A stretch of 43,815 nucleotides of DNA from Cyanobacteria bacterium OH_CDB_20 (lineage in GTDB: Bacteria; Cyanobacteriota; Vampirovibrionia; Gastranaerophilales; Gastranaerophilaceae): positions 1 to 43,815 of the forward strand of contig JAEZIX010000069.1 of assembly GCA_023415935.1 (NCBI GenBank), in the 5' to 3' direction. The translations under genes and the position numbers were made by a program. The notes below the pieces were generated by a model. That model was not told the origin of the DNA. It was given only the letters and a program-made list of their open reading frames with translations, and searched no databases. Positions 1-6,908 of this stretch are shown here, in pieces. The stretch's first letter is position 1, and each line of letters begins with the position of its first letter.

Positions 1-664
1 TTTTTTTTGACGCTTGATTTAGATTTTCTGCCATTTCAGCAAGACTTTTTGTCATTGCAGATACATTATTCACAGAAGTATTCACTCCTTTTTGATTTTC
101 TTGCATAAGTATTGTAGTCATTTTGAAGAAATTTTCCATTTCCATATTTGCGACCTGCATAGCATTCAGAGCTTTTATAACATGTATAGAAACCAAATCC
201 GTTACACCAGAAACATTTTGCCCCAACATAAATTCTTCCAAACTATATGGTGATATTCCTTCTAACATATCCCCTTTGCTCATCATTATTAAACTTGGAC
301 TTGACGGATATATAAACTCTAAATAGAGTTCACCATTCGGGAAATTTTTCATCTGAACCGTCGTATTTTGAGGTAATTTTAGGTTTGTCTGTGTCAAATT
401 TACTTTTACAAGAGTGTGACTAAAATCCTTGTCAGGTTCAATACTGATAATCTTTCCCACTTTAAAACCGTTGTAATATACAGACATATTTTTGGTGACA
501 GGACCTAGCTCATTGAACCTTATAACAACATAATAATTCGCATTATAAATATACACTAAAACAATAATCAAAAAAATTATTGTTATAATCAATATTTTCT
601 TTGAATTCTTTATTAGACTTGAAATATTGTCCAAAATTCTTGCCATAAAACTTTGCTTGCCCAT
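1..664 (-). CDS. MCE/MlaD-type lipid transport protein (3' end beyond window)
   Basis: Partial gene read leftwards off the window edge; about 221 residues are visible. The product has a short cytosolic start, one N-terminal transmembrane segment (about residues 23-40, rich in I/L/V), then an MCE domain of the MlaD type with the typical 'YYNGFKVGKI' and 'NFPNGELYLEF' stretches, followed by a region of predicted helix (Q/N/M rich) that would form the tube or coiled part of MCE proteins. Family knowledge: MCE proteins sit in the inner membrane and bind lipids moving between inner and outer membranes, with an MlaE permease and MlaF ATPase that would lie outside this window. Two in-frame ATGs are possible: 664 (MGKQSFMARI), directly after an in-frame stop, and 646 (MARILDN). 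I use the longer. Neither has a clear Shine-Dalgarno. Confidence 0.8.
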   Translation of the reverse strand, partial: MGKQSFMARILDNISSLIKNSKKILIITIIFLIIVLVYIYNANYYVVIRFNELGPVTKNMSVYYNGFKVGKIISIEPDKDFSHTLVKVNLTQTNLKLPQNTTVQMKNFPNGELYLEFIYPSSPSLIMMSKGDMLEGISPYSLEEFMLGQNVSGVTDLVSIHVIKALNAMQVANMEMENFFKMTTILMQENQKGVNTSVNNVSAMTKSLAEMAENLNQASKK

Positions 665-747
665 TCATAGATTTACTTAAATCCGTTGGCTCATATATAT
701 GCTAAAACATTATTAATTTCTATTATCTTTATGGATAAAACCAGCTG

Positions 748-762
748 TCCTGAAAGTCAGGA
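748..762. promoter_or_regulatory. Short inverted repeat between divergent genes
   Basis: TCCTGA-AAG-TCAGGA, a perfect 6-base inverted repeat, lies in the 230-base gap between the leftward MCE gene and the rightward PocR-LuxR regulator. It is about 70 bases upstream of the -35 box of the regulator's promoter, so it could be an operator. It has no U-run and is too small for a convincing terminator. Function is a guess. Confidence 0.25.
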
Positions 763-831
763 TAATAATGAAATCCAAAAATCTACACAAGCTAGAATAT
801 AACCATAAACTTGAACTAAAAAACTGTTAAC

Positions 832-861
832 TTGACAGGATATTTAGTAGTATTCTACAAT
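832..861 (+). promoter_or_regulatory. Sigma70-type promoter for the PocR-LuxR regulator
   Basis: A perfect -35 TTGACA (832-837) is followed after 18 bases by TACAAT (856-861). Transcription would start near 868, giving a short leader before the GAAAGG ribosome-binding site at 883-888. This is one of the best consensus promoters in the window. Confidence 0.7.
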
Positions 862-940
862 AGAAAAACATTTTTTAATTTCGAAAGGCATAGAAATTAG
901 TATTAAAAGTCCCATATTAAATTTTATTGATAAAGACTCT

Positions 941-1696
941 ATGCAACAATTTCAAGACAGGCTTGCTTCAGAGTTAGGGGTTGCACTGATTTTTGCTTAC
1001 AATGGACAAATGATAACAAATGGAAGCAATGCTTGCAAGTTTTGTGTTGAATATACAATGGATAATCCTAACGGTAGAGAAAAATGCAAAAAATGCGCAC
1101 TTGAAAGAGAAGAAAATGCTAAAAAGACTCGCCAACCGTTTATAATGAAATGTCATGCAAAATTAACGAATTTTGCAGTTCCAATTTATATTGATAATAC
1201 CTATCAAGGCTGTGTTTTGGGAGGGCAAATTGGTGAAAAAATGCCCGATGAAACTTTTTTCGAAAATTTAGCATTAGAGTTAGGGATAAATAAAAAAGAA
1301 TATATAAAAGAATTGAAAAATATCAGGATTCATCCTTCTGACAACATTAATTCTATTGTTAATTTGCTTTTCTCATTTGCAAAAAACGTTATCCCTGTTT
1401 TGTATCAAAATAGTAAAGTTAGAGAAATTGATAACAGCTATGATTCTCAACAAGATTCTAAAATTAAAGAATGGTTTACCATTAATTATTCGGGAATTAA
1501 AACCCCAATATCAGCAAGAGAACTGGAAGTTTTAATATTACTTGTGCAAGGAAAAAGTAATATAGAAATTGCAAAAGAACTTTGTGTTAGTGTGCACACA
1601 GCAAAGGCTCATGTGTCCTCGATTATAGAAAAATTTGGAGTAAAAGACAGAGTGCAGGTTGCTGTTAAAGCTGTTAAAGAAGGCTATGTGGAATAA
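941..1696 (+). CDS. PocR-domain sensor / LuxR-family transcriptional regulator
   Basis: The product (251 aa from this ATG) has two domains. Residues about 1-160 match the PocR ligand-binding domain: the cysteine pattern CKFC...CKKC, 'MKCHAKLTNFAVPIYID' and 'GCVLGGQIG' are its landmarks. Residues about 187-250 are a LuxR/GerE helix-turn-helix ('ISARELEVLILLVQGKSNIEIA', 'SVHTAKAHVSSIIEKF'). PocR domains are thought to sense small metabolites such as diols or hydrocarbon derivatives; the ligand here is unknown. The ATG at 941 has only a weak ribosome-binding site. The frame is open upstream, and codons 896-940 encode ISIKSPILNFIDKDS, which looks like the start of the PocR fold; an ATT at 896 sits 7 bases after GAAAGG. 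The true start may therefore be 896 with a non-AUG codon. Stand-alone gene behind its own promoter. Confidence 0.85.
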   Translation: MQQFQDRLASELGVALIFAYNGQMITNGSNACKFCVEYTMDNPNGREKCKKCALEREENAKKTRQPFIMKCHAKLTNFAVPIYIDNTYQGCVLGGQIGEKMPDETFFENLALELGINKKEYIKELKNIRIHPSDNINSIVNLLFSFAKNVIPVLYQNSKVREIDNSYDSQQDSKIKEWFTINYSGIKTPISARELEVLILLVQGKSNIEIAKELCVSVHTAKAHVSSIIEKFGVKDRVQVAVKAVKEGYVE

Positions 1697-1767
1697 GTGA
1701 ATGTGGTCTACAGGGGGGCAACAAACCTTGCGAATATTTTTGGAGGGGTTAAGATAAAGGAGTAGAT

Positions 1768-2307
1768 ATGAAAAAATTATTATCTTTGTTTGTTATATTT
1801 TGTTTTGGTTTGCCTGTTTTAGCTATTACAGAGGTTAAAAACATTCTTGTTCAAAAAAACGAAGTGCTCTTGAGTTCTCGACTAAAAAAATATTATACCG
1901 GTTATGAATACGTTATAAAAAATACAGGAAATACACCGTTAAAAATTCTTTCTGCAGAAATTGAAAACGGTAATAATGGTAGTTTGGCATATATAAACAC
2001 AATTAATCAAGAACCGTCTGCTATGGCTACTACTTGGATAGTTGCGGGCCCTTTAGGATTATGTACTTTGGGTGTGGGTTGGGTTGTAGGCATTATAGCA
2101 ACTCCTATTGTATCAGCTGTTTCAAAAAATAACCAAAAAAGAACAAGGATAGAAAGCACTGAATATAATAATGATGTTGAACTTGAAACCATACAAAGCG
2201 ATGAAAAAATAGTTTTAAAAACCCTTGTTCCCTTAGGTTGTCAAACGGAATTAAGGTTAGAAGTCCAAAATTTACAAACAAAAGAAAAAATTGTTGTAAT
2301 AAAATAG
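1768..2307 (+). CDS. Exported protein of unknown function with a central hydrophobic segment
   Basis: 179 aa, preceded by a good AAGGAG at 1757-1762. It has a signal peptide (residues 1-19, cleavage plausible after VLA), a polar beta-rich first half, then a long glycine-rich hydrophobic stretch (about residues 88-118, 'IVAGPLGLCTLGVGWVVGII') that could be a transmembrane hairpin or helix, and a charged C-terminal half. I do not recognise the family. The gap after the upstream regulator is 71 bases, so co-transcription is possible. The overall plan suggests a small envelope protein facing the periplasm. Confidence 0.7.
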   Translation: MKKLLSLFVIFCFGLPVLAITEVKNILVQKNEVLLSSRLKKYYTGYEYVIKNTGNTPLKILSAEIENGNNGSLAYINTINQEPSAMATTWIVAGPLGLCTLGVGWVVGIIATPIVSAVSKNNQKRTRIESTEYNNDVELETIQSDEKIVLKTLVPLGCQTELRLEVQNLQTKEKIVVIK

Positions 2308-2322
2308 TTTTTAGTTTGGTAA

Positions 2323-2346
2323 CCTTTCACGCCACAAAGGCTTTTT
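2323..2346 (+). terminator. Weak terminator after the exported protein gene
   Basis: CCTTT-CACGCCAC-AAAGG (2323-2340) followed by CTTTTT. The stem is only 5 pairs, so this is a weak call. It is positioned between the plus-strand gene ending at 2307 and the converging ABC-F gene. Confidence 0.35.
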
Positions 2347-3958
2347 ATTTATATAGTTCTTCGCGTCTTTTTTTGATTTTTGGGCTGGTGATGTATTCTT
2401 CATAGGTTGTTTGTTCGTTTATCCAGCCGTTTGGAGTGAGCTCTATAATTCGGTTTGCGATAGAATCTACAAATTGATGATCTTGTGATATAAACAAAAC
2501 CGTCCCCGGAAACTCTATTAAAGCATTATTTAGCGCTTCAATCGATTCAAGGTCTAAGTGGTTTGTCGGCTCATTCATTATCAAGATATTTGCACCTGAA
2601 ACCATCATTTTGGAAAACATACAGCGAACTTTTTCTCCACCTGAGAGCACGCTGACATTTTTGAAAGATTCTTCACCTGAAAATAACATCTTTCCAAGAA
2701 ATCCTCTGATAAAATTTTCGTCTTTTTCTTTAGAGAACTGACGCAGCCAGTCAATAAGGTTCATATCTTCTTCAAAGTATTTTGAGTTGTCTTTCGGGAA
2801 ATACGCTTGTGTTGTAGTAACTCCCCAGTCGTAAGTACCTTTATCAGCTTCTTGCTCTCCTGCAATAATCTCAAAAAGAGTTGTAGCAGGTAAATAATCC
2901 CTGCCGACAAAAGCGATTTTCTCGCCTCTTTCGATATTCAAGCTGAAATTTTTAAATACGATATTACCTTCAACTGATTTGGTTAATTTTTCGATATTAA
3001 GTATATTGTCGCCCGCTTCTCTATCTTGTTTGAAAACGATATAAGGCGATTTTCTTGTTGATGGTTTGATTTCTTCGAGTGTAAGTTTATTTAATATGTT
3101 TTTTCTTGAAGTCGCTTGTTTTGCCTTAGATGCGTTTGCGCTAAACCTAGCAATAAAGGCTTTTAGCTCTTCCATTTTTTCTTCGGTCTTTTTGTTTTGG
3201 TCTTGTTTTTGTTTTAGTGCAAGTTCGCTTGCCTGTCTCCAGAAAGAGAAATTGCCTGTATAAAGTTGAATTTTGCTATAATCAATATCTGCAATATGAG
3301 TGCAAACTTTGTCTAAAAACTGTCTATCATGGGATACTACAATAACAATGTTTTCAAAATTTATTAAAAATTCTTCAAGCCACATTATAGTGTCGACGTC
3401 CAAGTGGTTTGTAGGTTCATCGAGTAATAATACATCAGGATTTCCGAATAGGGCTTGCGCAAGTAGTACTCTGACCTTTTCACTTCCGCTTAACTCAGAC
3501 ATTTTTAAATCATGAAGCTCAGTTGCAATTCCTACGCAGTTTAACAGAGAGCCTGCTTGAGATTCAGCTTCCCAGCCGTTTAGTTCAGCAAACTCACACT
3601 CAAGTTCCCCTACTCTAACGCCGTCTTCATCACTGAAATCAGGTTTAAGATAAATAGCGTCTTTTTCCTGCATAATATCATATAGTCTTTTGTGGCCCAT
3701 AATTACAGTTTCAAGTACCTTGAACTCATCAAATTCAAAGTGGTTTTGCTTCAAAACAGCTATTCTTTTGTTAGGAGCAATAGATACGCTTCCTTTTGTC
3801 GGTTCAATTTCGCCTGAAAGTATTTTTAAAAATGTTGATTTCCCTGAGCCGTTAGCTCCAATAAGTCCATAACAGTTACCCGGACTAAATACTATATTTA
3901 CATCTTCAAATAAATCTCTGCTTCCAAAACGCAATGTTAAATCGGTAGTGCTTATCAT
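2345..3958 (-). CDS. ABC-F family ATPase, YbiT-like, with degenerate second ATP site
   Basis: 537 aa, two ABC domains without membrane segments, joined by a charged P-site tRNA-interaction-type linker (about residues 240-300), so a ribosome-associated ABC-F protein. Domain 1 is intact: Walker A GANGSGKS at 34-41, signature LSGSE at 156-160, Walker B ending DEPTNHLD at 180-187, H-loop His210. Domain 2 keeps the signature LSGGE (438-442), but its Walker A position reads GRDYLPATT (352-360) with Ala358 where lysine belongs, its Walker B has Asn462 for Asp, and its H-loop reads SQD (Gln492 for His). 'YFPKDNS' and 'LFSGEES' resemble the YbiT/YkpA group. ABC-F proteins gate or rescue elongating ribosomes and some give antibiotic resistance; the precise role here is unknown. 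The gene stands alone and is divergent from the gene at 4191. Confidence 0.9.
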   Translation of the reverse strand: MISTTDLTLRFGSRDLFEDVNIVFSPGNCYGLIGANGSGKSTFLKILSGEIEPTKGSVSIAPNKRIAVLKQNHFEFDEFKVLETVIMGHKRLYDIMQEKDAIYLKPDFSDEDGVRVGELECEFAELNGWEAESQAGSLLNCVGIATELHDLKMSELSGSEKVRVLLAQALFGNPDVLLLDEPTNHLDVDTIMWLEEFLINFENIVIVVSHDRQFLDKVCTHIADIDYSKIQLYTGNFSFWRQASELALKQKQDQNKKTEEKMEELKAFIARFSANASKAKQATSRKNILNKLTLEEIKPSTRKSPYIVFKQDREAGDNILNIEKLTKSVEGNIVFKNFSLNIERGEKIAFVGRDYLPATTLFEIIAGEQEADKGTYDWGVTTTQAYFPKDNSKYFEEDMNLIDWLRQFSKEKDENFIRGFLGKMLFSGEESFKNVSVLSGGEKVRCMFSKMMVSGANILIMNEPTNHLDLESIEALNNALIEFPGTVLFISQDHQFVDSIANRIIELTPNGWINEQTTYEEYITSPKIKKRREELYK

Positions 3959-4016
3959 TTTTCTTCCATATTCTTTAAATTTTATGTAGTTCGTTTATTA
4001 TTTTATATTTCAAAAA

Positions 4017-4105
4017 TTAATAAAGGGTGAGCTTTTGCCCACCTTATTAATAAGGTAACACAAAAGTATTCTTTTAGCTAAAAACTTTGTTTTTGTGTTT
4101 TTATT
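4017..4105. promoter_or_regulatory. Two adjacent hairpins in the divergent region upstream of the ABC-F gene
   Basis: Hairpin 1 (4017-4050) has core GGTG-A-GC-TTTT-GC-C-CACC extended by TTAATAA/TTATTAA with bulges. Hairpin 2 pairs ACACAAAA (4058-4065) with TTTTGTGT (4091-4098) around an inner TTTTAGCTAAAA palindrome, and is followed on the plus strand by TTTTTATT. Hairpin 1 read on the minus strand is followed by TTTATTAATTTTTG. Both lie between two divergent genes, where no ordinary terminator is expected. They could form a leader attenuator for the ABC-F gene, or a small RNA. Confidence 0.4.
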
Positions 4106-4190
4106 CCATATCGGCTAACAAAAAGTTTTAACTTTACGTTTTATCCAAACAGAAATATAATAAATAAATTAATTAAAGAGAGAGGTGATC

Positions 4191-4865
4191 ATGAAAATAG
4201 CACCAATATCTAGCGTTAGTACTCAAAGAGCTAAAAAGTATTCATCTGCAAACATTTCTATAGCAGAGCAAACTCAAAGTTATCAACCAACCTTTTCAGG
4301 GCTTGGCAATATATTTAGCAAGTTACGTAAAACGCCAAAAGTAGAAGAAACAGCAGTTGTTCCAGCAAGAAAGTTCTTTATGGACCAAATGGCAAGGCTC
4401 TCTGAACGTGATTCTTTTGAAATATATGGTCAAGATTTAAAACAAATATTTAGCCAAAAACCGGATGATTACAAGATAGACAAAAGTGTTCTTGAAAAAT
4501 TGCCAAACAATGTTGTTCTGATGTCTGAACATGGCGGTATCCCTATTGCATCCATAACAACATTTTTAGAACATGGTGTAAAGAAGATATTTCATTTAAA
4601 CATTCCTGAAAAATCTCTTTCCATAATCGATTTTCCTGATAGTACACCTCAGCTTGTTAAAAAAGCAAACAAACTTGAAAGTGAAATAACTGCAAGAATG
4701 AATGAGGAAATTCATTCTATTGCAATAGAAAAGGCGATAATAACCGGTAAACCTGTTGTGATTTCAAATACAAGGCCGCTTTATAGAAAATTAGAAAGAG
4801 GTCATATAGGTGAATTTATGCATAAGTTGGGAATAAAGTCAGAAACTGTTAAAGATGTTATTTAA
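4191..4865 (+). CDS. Protein of unknown function with a disordered N-terminus
   Basis: 224 aa. The start ATG at 4191 is preceded by AGAGAGAGG, six bases away; a GTG six bases earlier is inside the ribosome-binding site region and unlikely. The first 55 residues are polar and low in structure and contain 'QSYQPTFSGLG'. The rest is a mixed alpha/beta domain with 'NNVVLMSEHGGIPIASITTF' and 'HLNIPEKSLSIIDFP' strands and a helical C-terminus. No family recognised, no signal peptide and no membrane segment. A similar F-[SG]-[GA] motif after a polar leader occurs in the GNAT-like protein at 17788, so it may be a lineage-specific N-terminal tag. It stands alone between two gaps. Confidence 0.65.
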   Translation: MKIAPISSVSTQRAKKYSSANISIAEQTQSYQPTFSGLGNIFSKLRKTPKVEETAVVPARKFFMDQMARLSERDSFEIYGQDLKQIFSQKPDDYKIDKSVLEKLPNNVVLMSEHGGIPIASITTFLEHGVKKIFHLNIPEKSLSIIDFPDSTPQLVKKANKLESEITARMNEEIHSIAIEKAIITGKPVVISNTRPLYRKLERGHIGEFMHKLGIKSETVKDVI

Positions 4866-4962
4866 TCCAATTTTTATCCTTTCTAAAAGCTCTTTCAAGT
4901 CGATTTTCAAATAGTAAAAAATATGCTAATATGAACTAGTTTAGAAAAGTTGGAGAATTTTC

Positions 4963-5271
4963 ATGAAAAAAGTTTTAGGTTTAGTATGTTTACTTACTAT
5001 GTTTTTAAGCGTTGCACCTGTTAAAGCGGAAGGCGTTACAGGATTTGTATATAAAAATGCAACTGAAGCTGGCGTTGGATTTACTCCTACTCCTGCAACA
5101 AGAGTTGGAACTGCTACTTGTAAAAGCTATTTTGGAATAGTTGCAACAGGTGATTGTAGTATTTGCGCTGCAGCAAAGGCTGGAAACGTTAAAACTATAT
5201 CTTATTATGATACTTATACAAAAAATATTTTAGGCTTCAAAACTGTTAAAACTAAAGTTTTTGGTCAATAA
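4963..5271 (+). CDS. Small secreted TRL-like family protein
   Basis: 102 aa with a signal peptide (residues 1-22, cleavage after VKA). The mature part follows the TRL-like pattern: 'GFVYKNATEAG', then 'GTATCKSYFGIVATGDCSIC', then 'AAAKAGNVKTISYYD' and a terminal 'KTKVFGQ'. Related proteins usually carry GxGDxSIxxAAxxxGI and are small lipoproteins or periplasmic proteins of unknown role. Three cysteines in the mature chain (near 53, 66 and 69) could form disulfides or bind a metal. GGAG lies upstream of the ATG and a strong terminator follows, so it is probably a monocistronic gene. An extended -10 (TGC-TAATAT, 4924-4932) is a possible promoter element. Confidence 0.75.
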   Translation: MKKVLGLVCLLTMFLSVAPVKAEGVTGFVYKNATEAGVGFTPTPATRVGTATCKSYFGIVATGDCSICAAAKAGNVKTISYYDTYTKNILGFKTVKTKVFGQ

Positions 5272-5294
5272 TTTTTTGTTGATAATTAAACTAC

Positions 5295-5332
5295 AAAAGA
5301 GTCGGAAATTTTCTCCGGCTCTTTTGCTTTTG
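5295..5332 (+). terminator. Rho-independent terminator
   Basis: A 12-base stem AAAAGAGTCGGA (5295-5306) pairs with TCCGGCTCTTTT (5314-5325) with one G-T wobble and a 7-base loop, then a T-rich tail. It ends the TRL-like gene. Confidence 0.85.
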
Positions 5333-5333
5333 A

Positions 5334-5363
5334 TTTACAATTTGAATTTTTTGATAATATTAT
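5334..5363 (+). promoter_or_regulatory. Possible promoter for the adaptor lipoprotein gene
   Basis: TTTACA (5334-5339), an 18-base spacer and TATTAT (5358-5363), located directly after the upstream terminator and 24 bases before the ATG at 5388. Moderate match only. Confidence 0.45.
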
Positions 5364-5387
5364 ATAACATAGACAAAAAGGGGTTTT

Positions 5388-6185
5388 ATGAAAAAATTAG
5401 CTTTCTTGCTTTTAATTATATGTTGTTTTGTTCTTTCAGGTTGCAAATCAAAAGATTATAAGATGATTACAACAGAAGGACTTCCTGCTAAATTTGTTAT
5501 CCTTGAAAAATATGCGGATAGATACGTTGCTTTCTCTGACGGCGTTGTGACAAGACTATACGTTAAAGATAAAGAAAGAGTCTCAAATCACCAACCGATA
5601 ATGGAAATTACTTCAAATGATGTTATAAAACTTCAGGAAGATTTGCTTGCTAAGGCTTCTGATATTGATTTCCAGATGAACCTTATCAAAAAACAGTCTT
5701 CTTCTATGAGTCTTGAAAACAAGCTGAATTATGATGCCCTTGCTTCTCAAAAGAGGCTGCTTATAAAAGCATATAAAGCAGAATTTGAGAAATATGGAAT
5801 CTCAGATAGTGCAGTTGATGAAATTATCAAAACAAAAATCATTAAAAACTCTTTCGAACTTAAATCAAAACAAGACGGTATTATGTTTGATTTAAATCCA
5901 AAAGAGCAAGCGGTTTTCAAAAAGGGAGAGATCTTATATACTGTTGCCAAGCTTGAGAGCATTGGGCTTGTTACTGCGGTTTCTGAAGATACAAAAAAAA
6001 TATTAAATATTTCAAATGAGGTTTCAGCGATTCTTCCTGATGGAACAAGAAAAAAAGGAAGTATAATTTATATAGCTCAAACACCGGATGAGAAAACAGG
6101 CAAATACCTTATCGGTGCTGAATTCAACAATGATGATTATTATTTGAAACCTGATACTCAGGCAAAAATGCTTGTTGAAAAATAA
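5388..6185 (+). CDS. RND/HlyD-type periplasmic adaptor lipoprotein
   Basis: 265 aa. Lipoprotein signal with lipobox LSGC (Cys19). The mature part has the layout of a membrane fusion protein: a first biotinyl-lipoyl-like half ('FSDGVVTRLYVKDKERV', about 52-68), a helical hairpin (about 80-150), a second lipoyl half ('SKQDGIMFDLNPKEQAVFKKG') and a beta-barrel domain ending in 'YYLKPDTQAKMLVEK'. These proteins bridge an inner-membrane pump and an outer-membrane channel. Neither partner is next to it, so it is an orphan in this window; partners could be elsewhere on the chromosome. It is preceded by AAAAAGGGG and ends immediately against the stop codon of the opposing HdeD-like gene. Confidence 0.8.
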   Translation: MKKLAFLLLIICCFVLSGCKSKDYKMITTEGLPAKFVILEKYADRYVAFSDGVVTRLYVKDKERVSNHQPIMEITSNDVIKLQEDLLAKASDIDFQMNLIKKQSSSMSLENKLNYDALASQKRLLIKAYKAEFEKYGISDSAVDEIIKTKIIKNSFELKSKQDGIMFDLNPKEQAVFKKGEILYTVAKLESIGLVTAVSEDTKKILNISNEVSAILPDGTRKKGSIIYIAQTPDEKTGKYLIGAEFNNDDYYLKPDTQAKMLVEK

Positions 6186-6731
6186 TTATTTAAAATTTAA
6201 TAAATTTCTTGCGCCTAAATAAAGTGTTATGGATGTAATTCCTGCGAAAATCATGTTTATGCCGATTAGAATGCCTATTGTCCATATTGCTGTAAATGGA
6301 AGCCCGAAAATGATTATAAAAGCAAGTATAAACTGGATAATCGAGCTTATTAAAGTGACCCACCAGCTTGGGATTTCGTGTCTGTTTCTAAAGGCTACGG
6401 ATACAGAATTAATGCCTTCAAGAATAAAATAAATACCTATTGCCATTGTCAAAACAATAATGTTAAAAAATGGGTTTGTAGTAAGATATACGCCAAGTCC
6501 GATTAAGATAATACTTATTATAATTGAGAGCCATGGTCTTACTGATTCTCTCATCATAACAATCGAATTGATAAATTTATAAATTCCAATAAAAAATATA
6601 CTTATGCTTAATAATATTGAGAGCGTGAGCGTTGTTACCTGCGGCAGGATTAGCATTATCACTCCCAGTACAATAAGAAACAACCCTTCCGATAAGAATG
6701 TGTTAAAGAATATTTTTAAAGAGTTTGTCAT
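6186..6731 (-). CDS. HdeD-like (DUF308) integral membrane protein
   Basis: 181 aa with six predicted transmembrane segments arranged as three similar pairs, the hallmark of the DUF308/HdeD family. Repeated short motifs such as 'GLFLIVLGVIMLILP', 'SIILIGLGVYLTTNP' and 'IGINMIFAGITSI' are visible. HdeD in Escherichia coli is linked to acid resistance, but most members have no defined function. The ATG at 6731 is preceded by CCGGAGGAATTT on the minus strand, a good ribosome-binding site. Its stop codon directly abuts that of the converging adaptor gene (6185/6186), leaving no room for a terminator between them. Confidence 0.85.
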   Translation of the reverse strand: MTNSLKIFFNTFLSEGLFLIVLGVIMLILPQVTTLTLSILLSISIFFIGIYKFINSIVMMRESVRPWLSIIISIILIGLGVYLTTNPFFNIIVLTMAIGIYFILEGINSVSVAFRNRHEIPSWWVTLISSIIQFILAFIIIFGLPFTAIWTIGILIGINMIFAGITSITLYLGARNLLNFK

Positions 6732-6908
6732 AAATTCCTCCGGTTCTGATATTTAAGTGTTAATTTTAGAATTTATATTTGGCATAATAAATAGTCATAT
6801 TTGCTAGATGTTATTTCCAAAGCGGCTAGGTTAGTAAACTTATTATTATTTGTATTCTTTGTTAATTAATGTTTAAAATTTTGTTTGTCTAAAATAATAT
6901 TCTAAAAT

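Noticed and set aside
123..326. Open frame on the plus strand inside the MCE gene
   Set aside because: Antisense to a well-recognised MCE domain, without a ribosome-binding site or family match.
1697..1767. GC-richer stretch with GGGGGG that could be a structured RNA or tRNA
   Set aside because: No cloverleaf, no T-loop sequence and no known riboswitch pattern could be folded by eye.
5261..5461. Open frame overlapping the end of the TRL-like gene and the start of the adaptor gene
   Set aside because: It runs through a strong terminator hairpin and the lipoprotein signal sequence in another frame.
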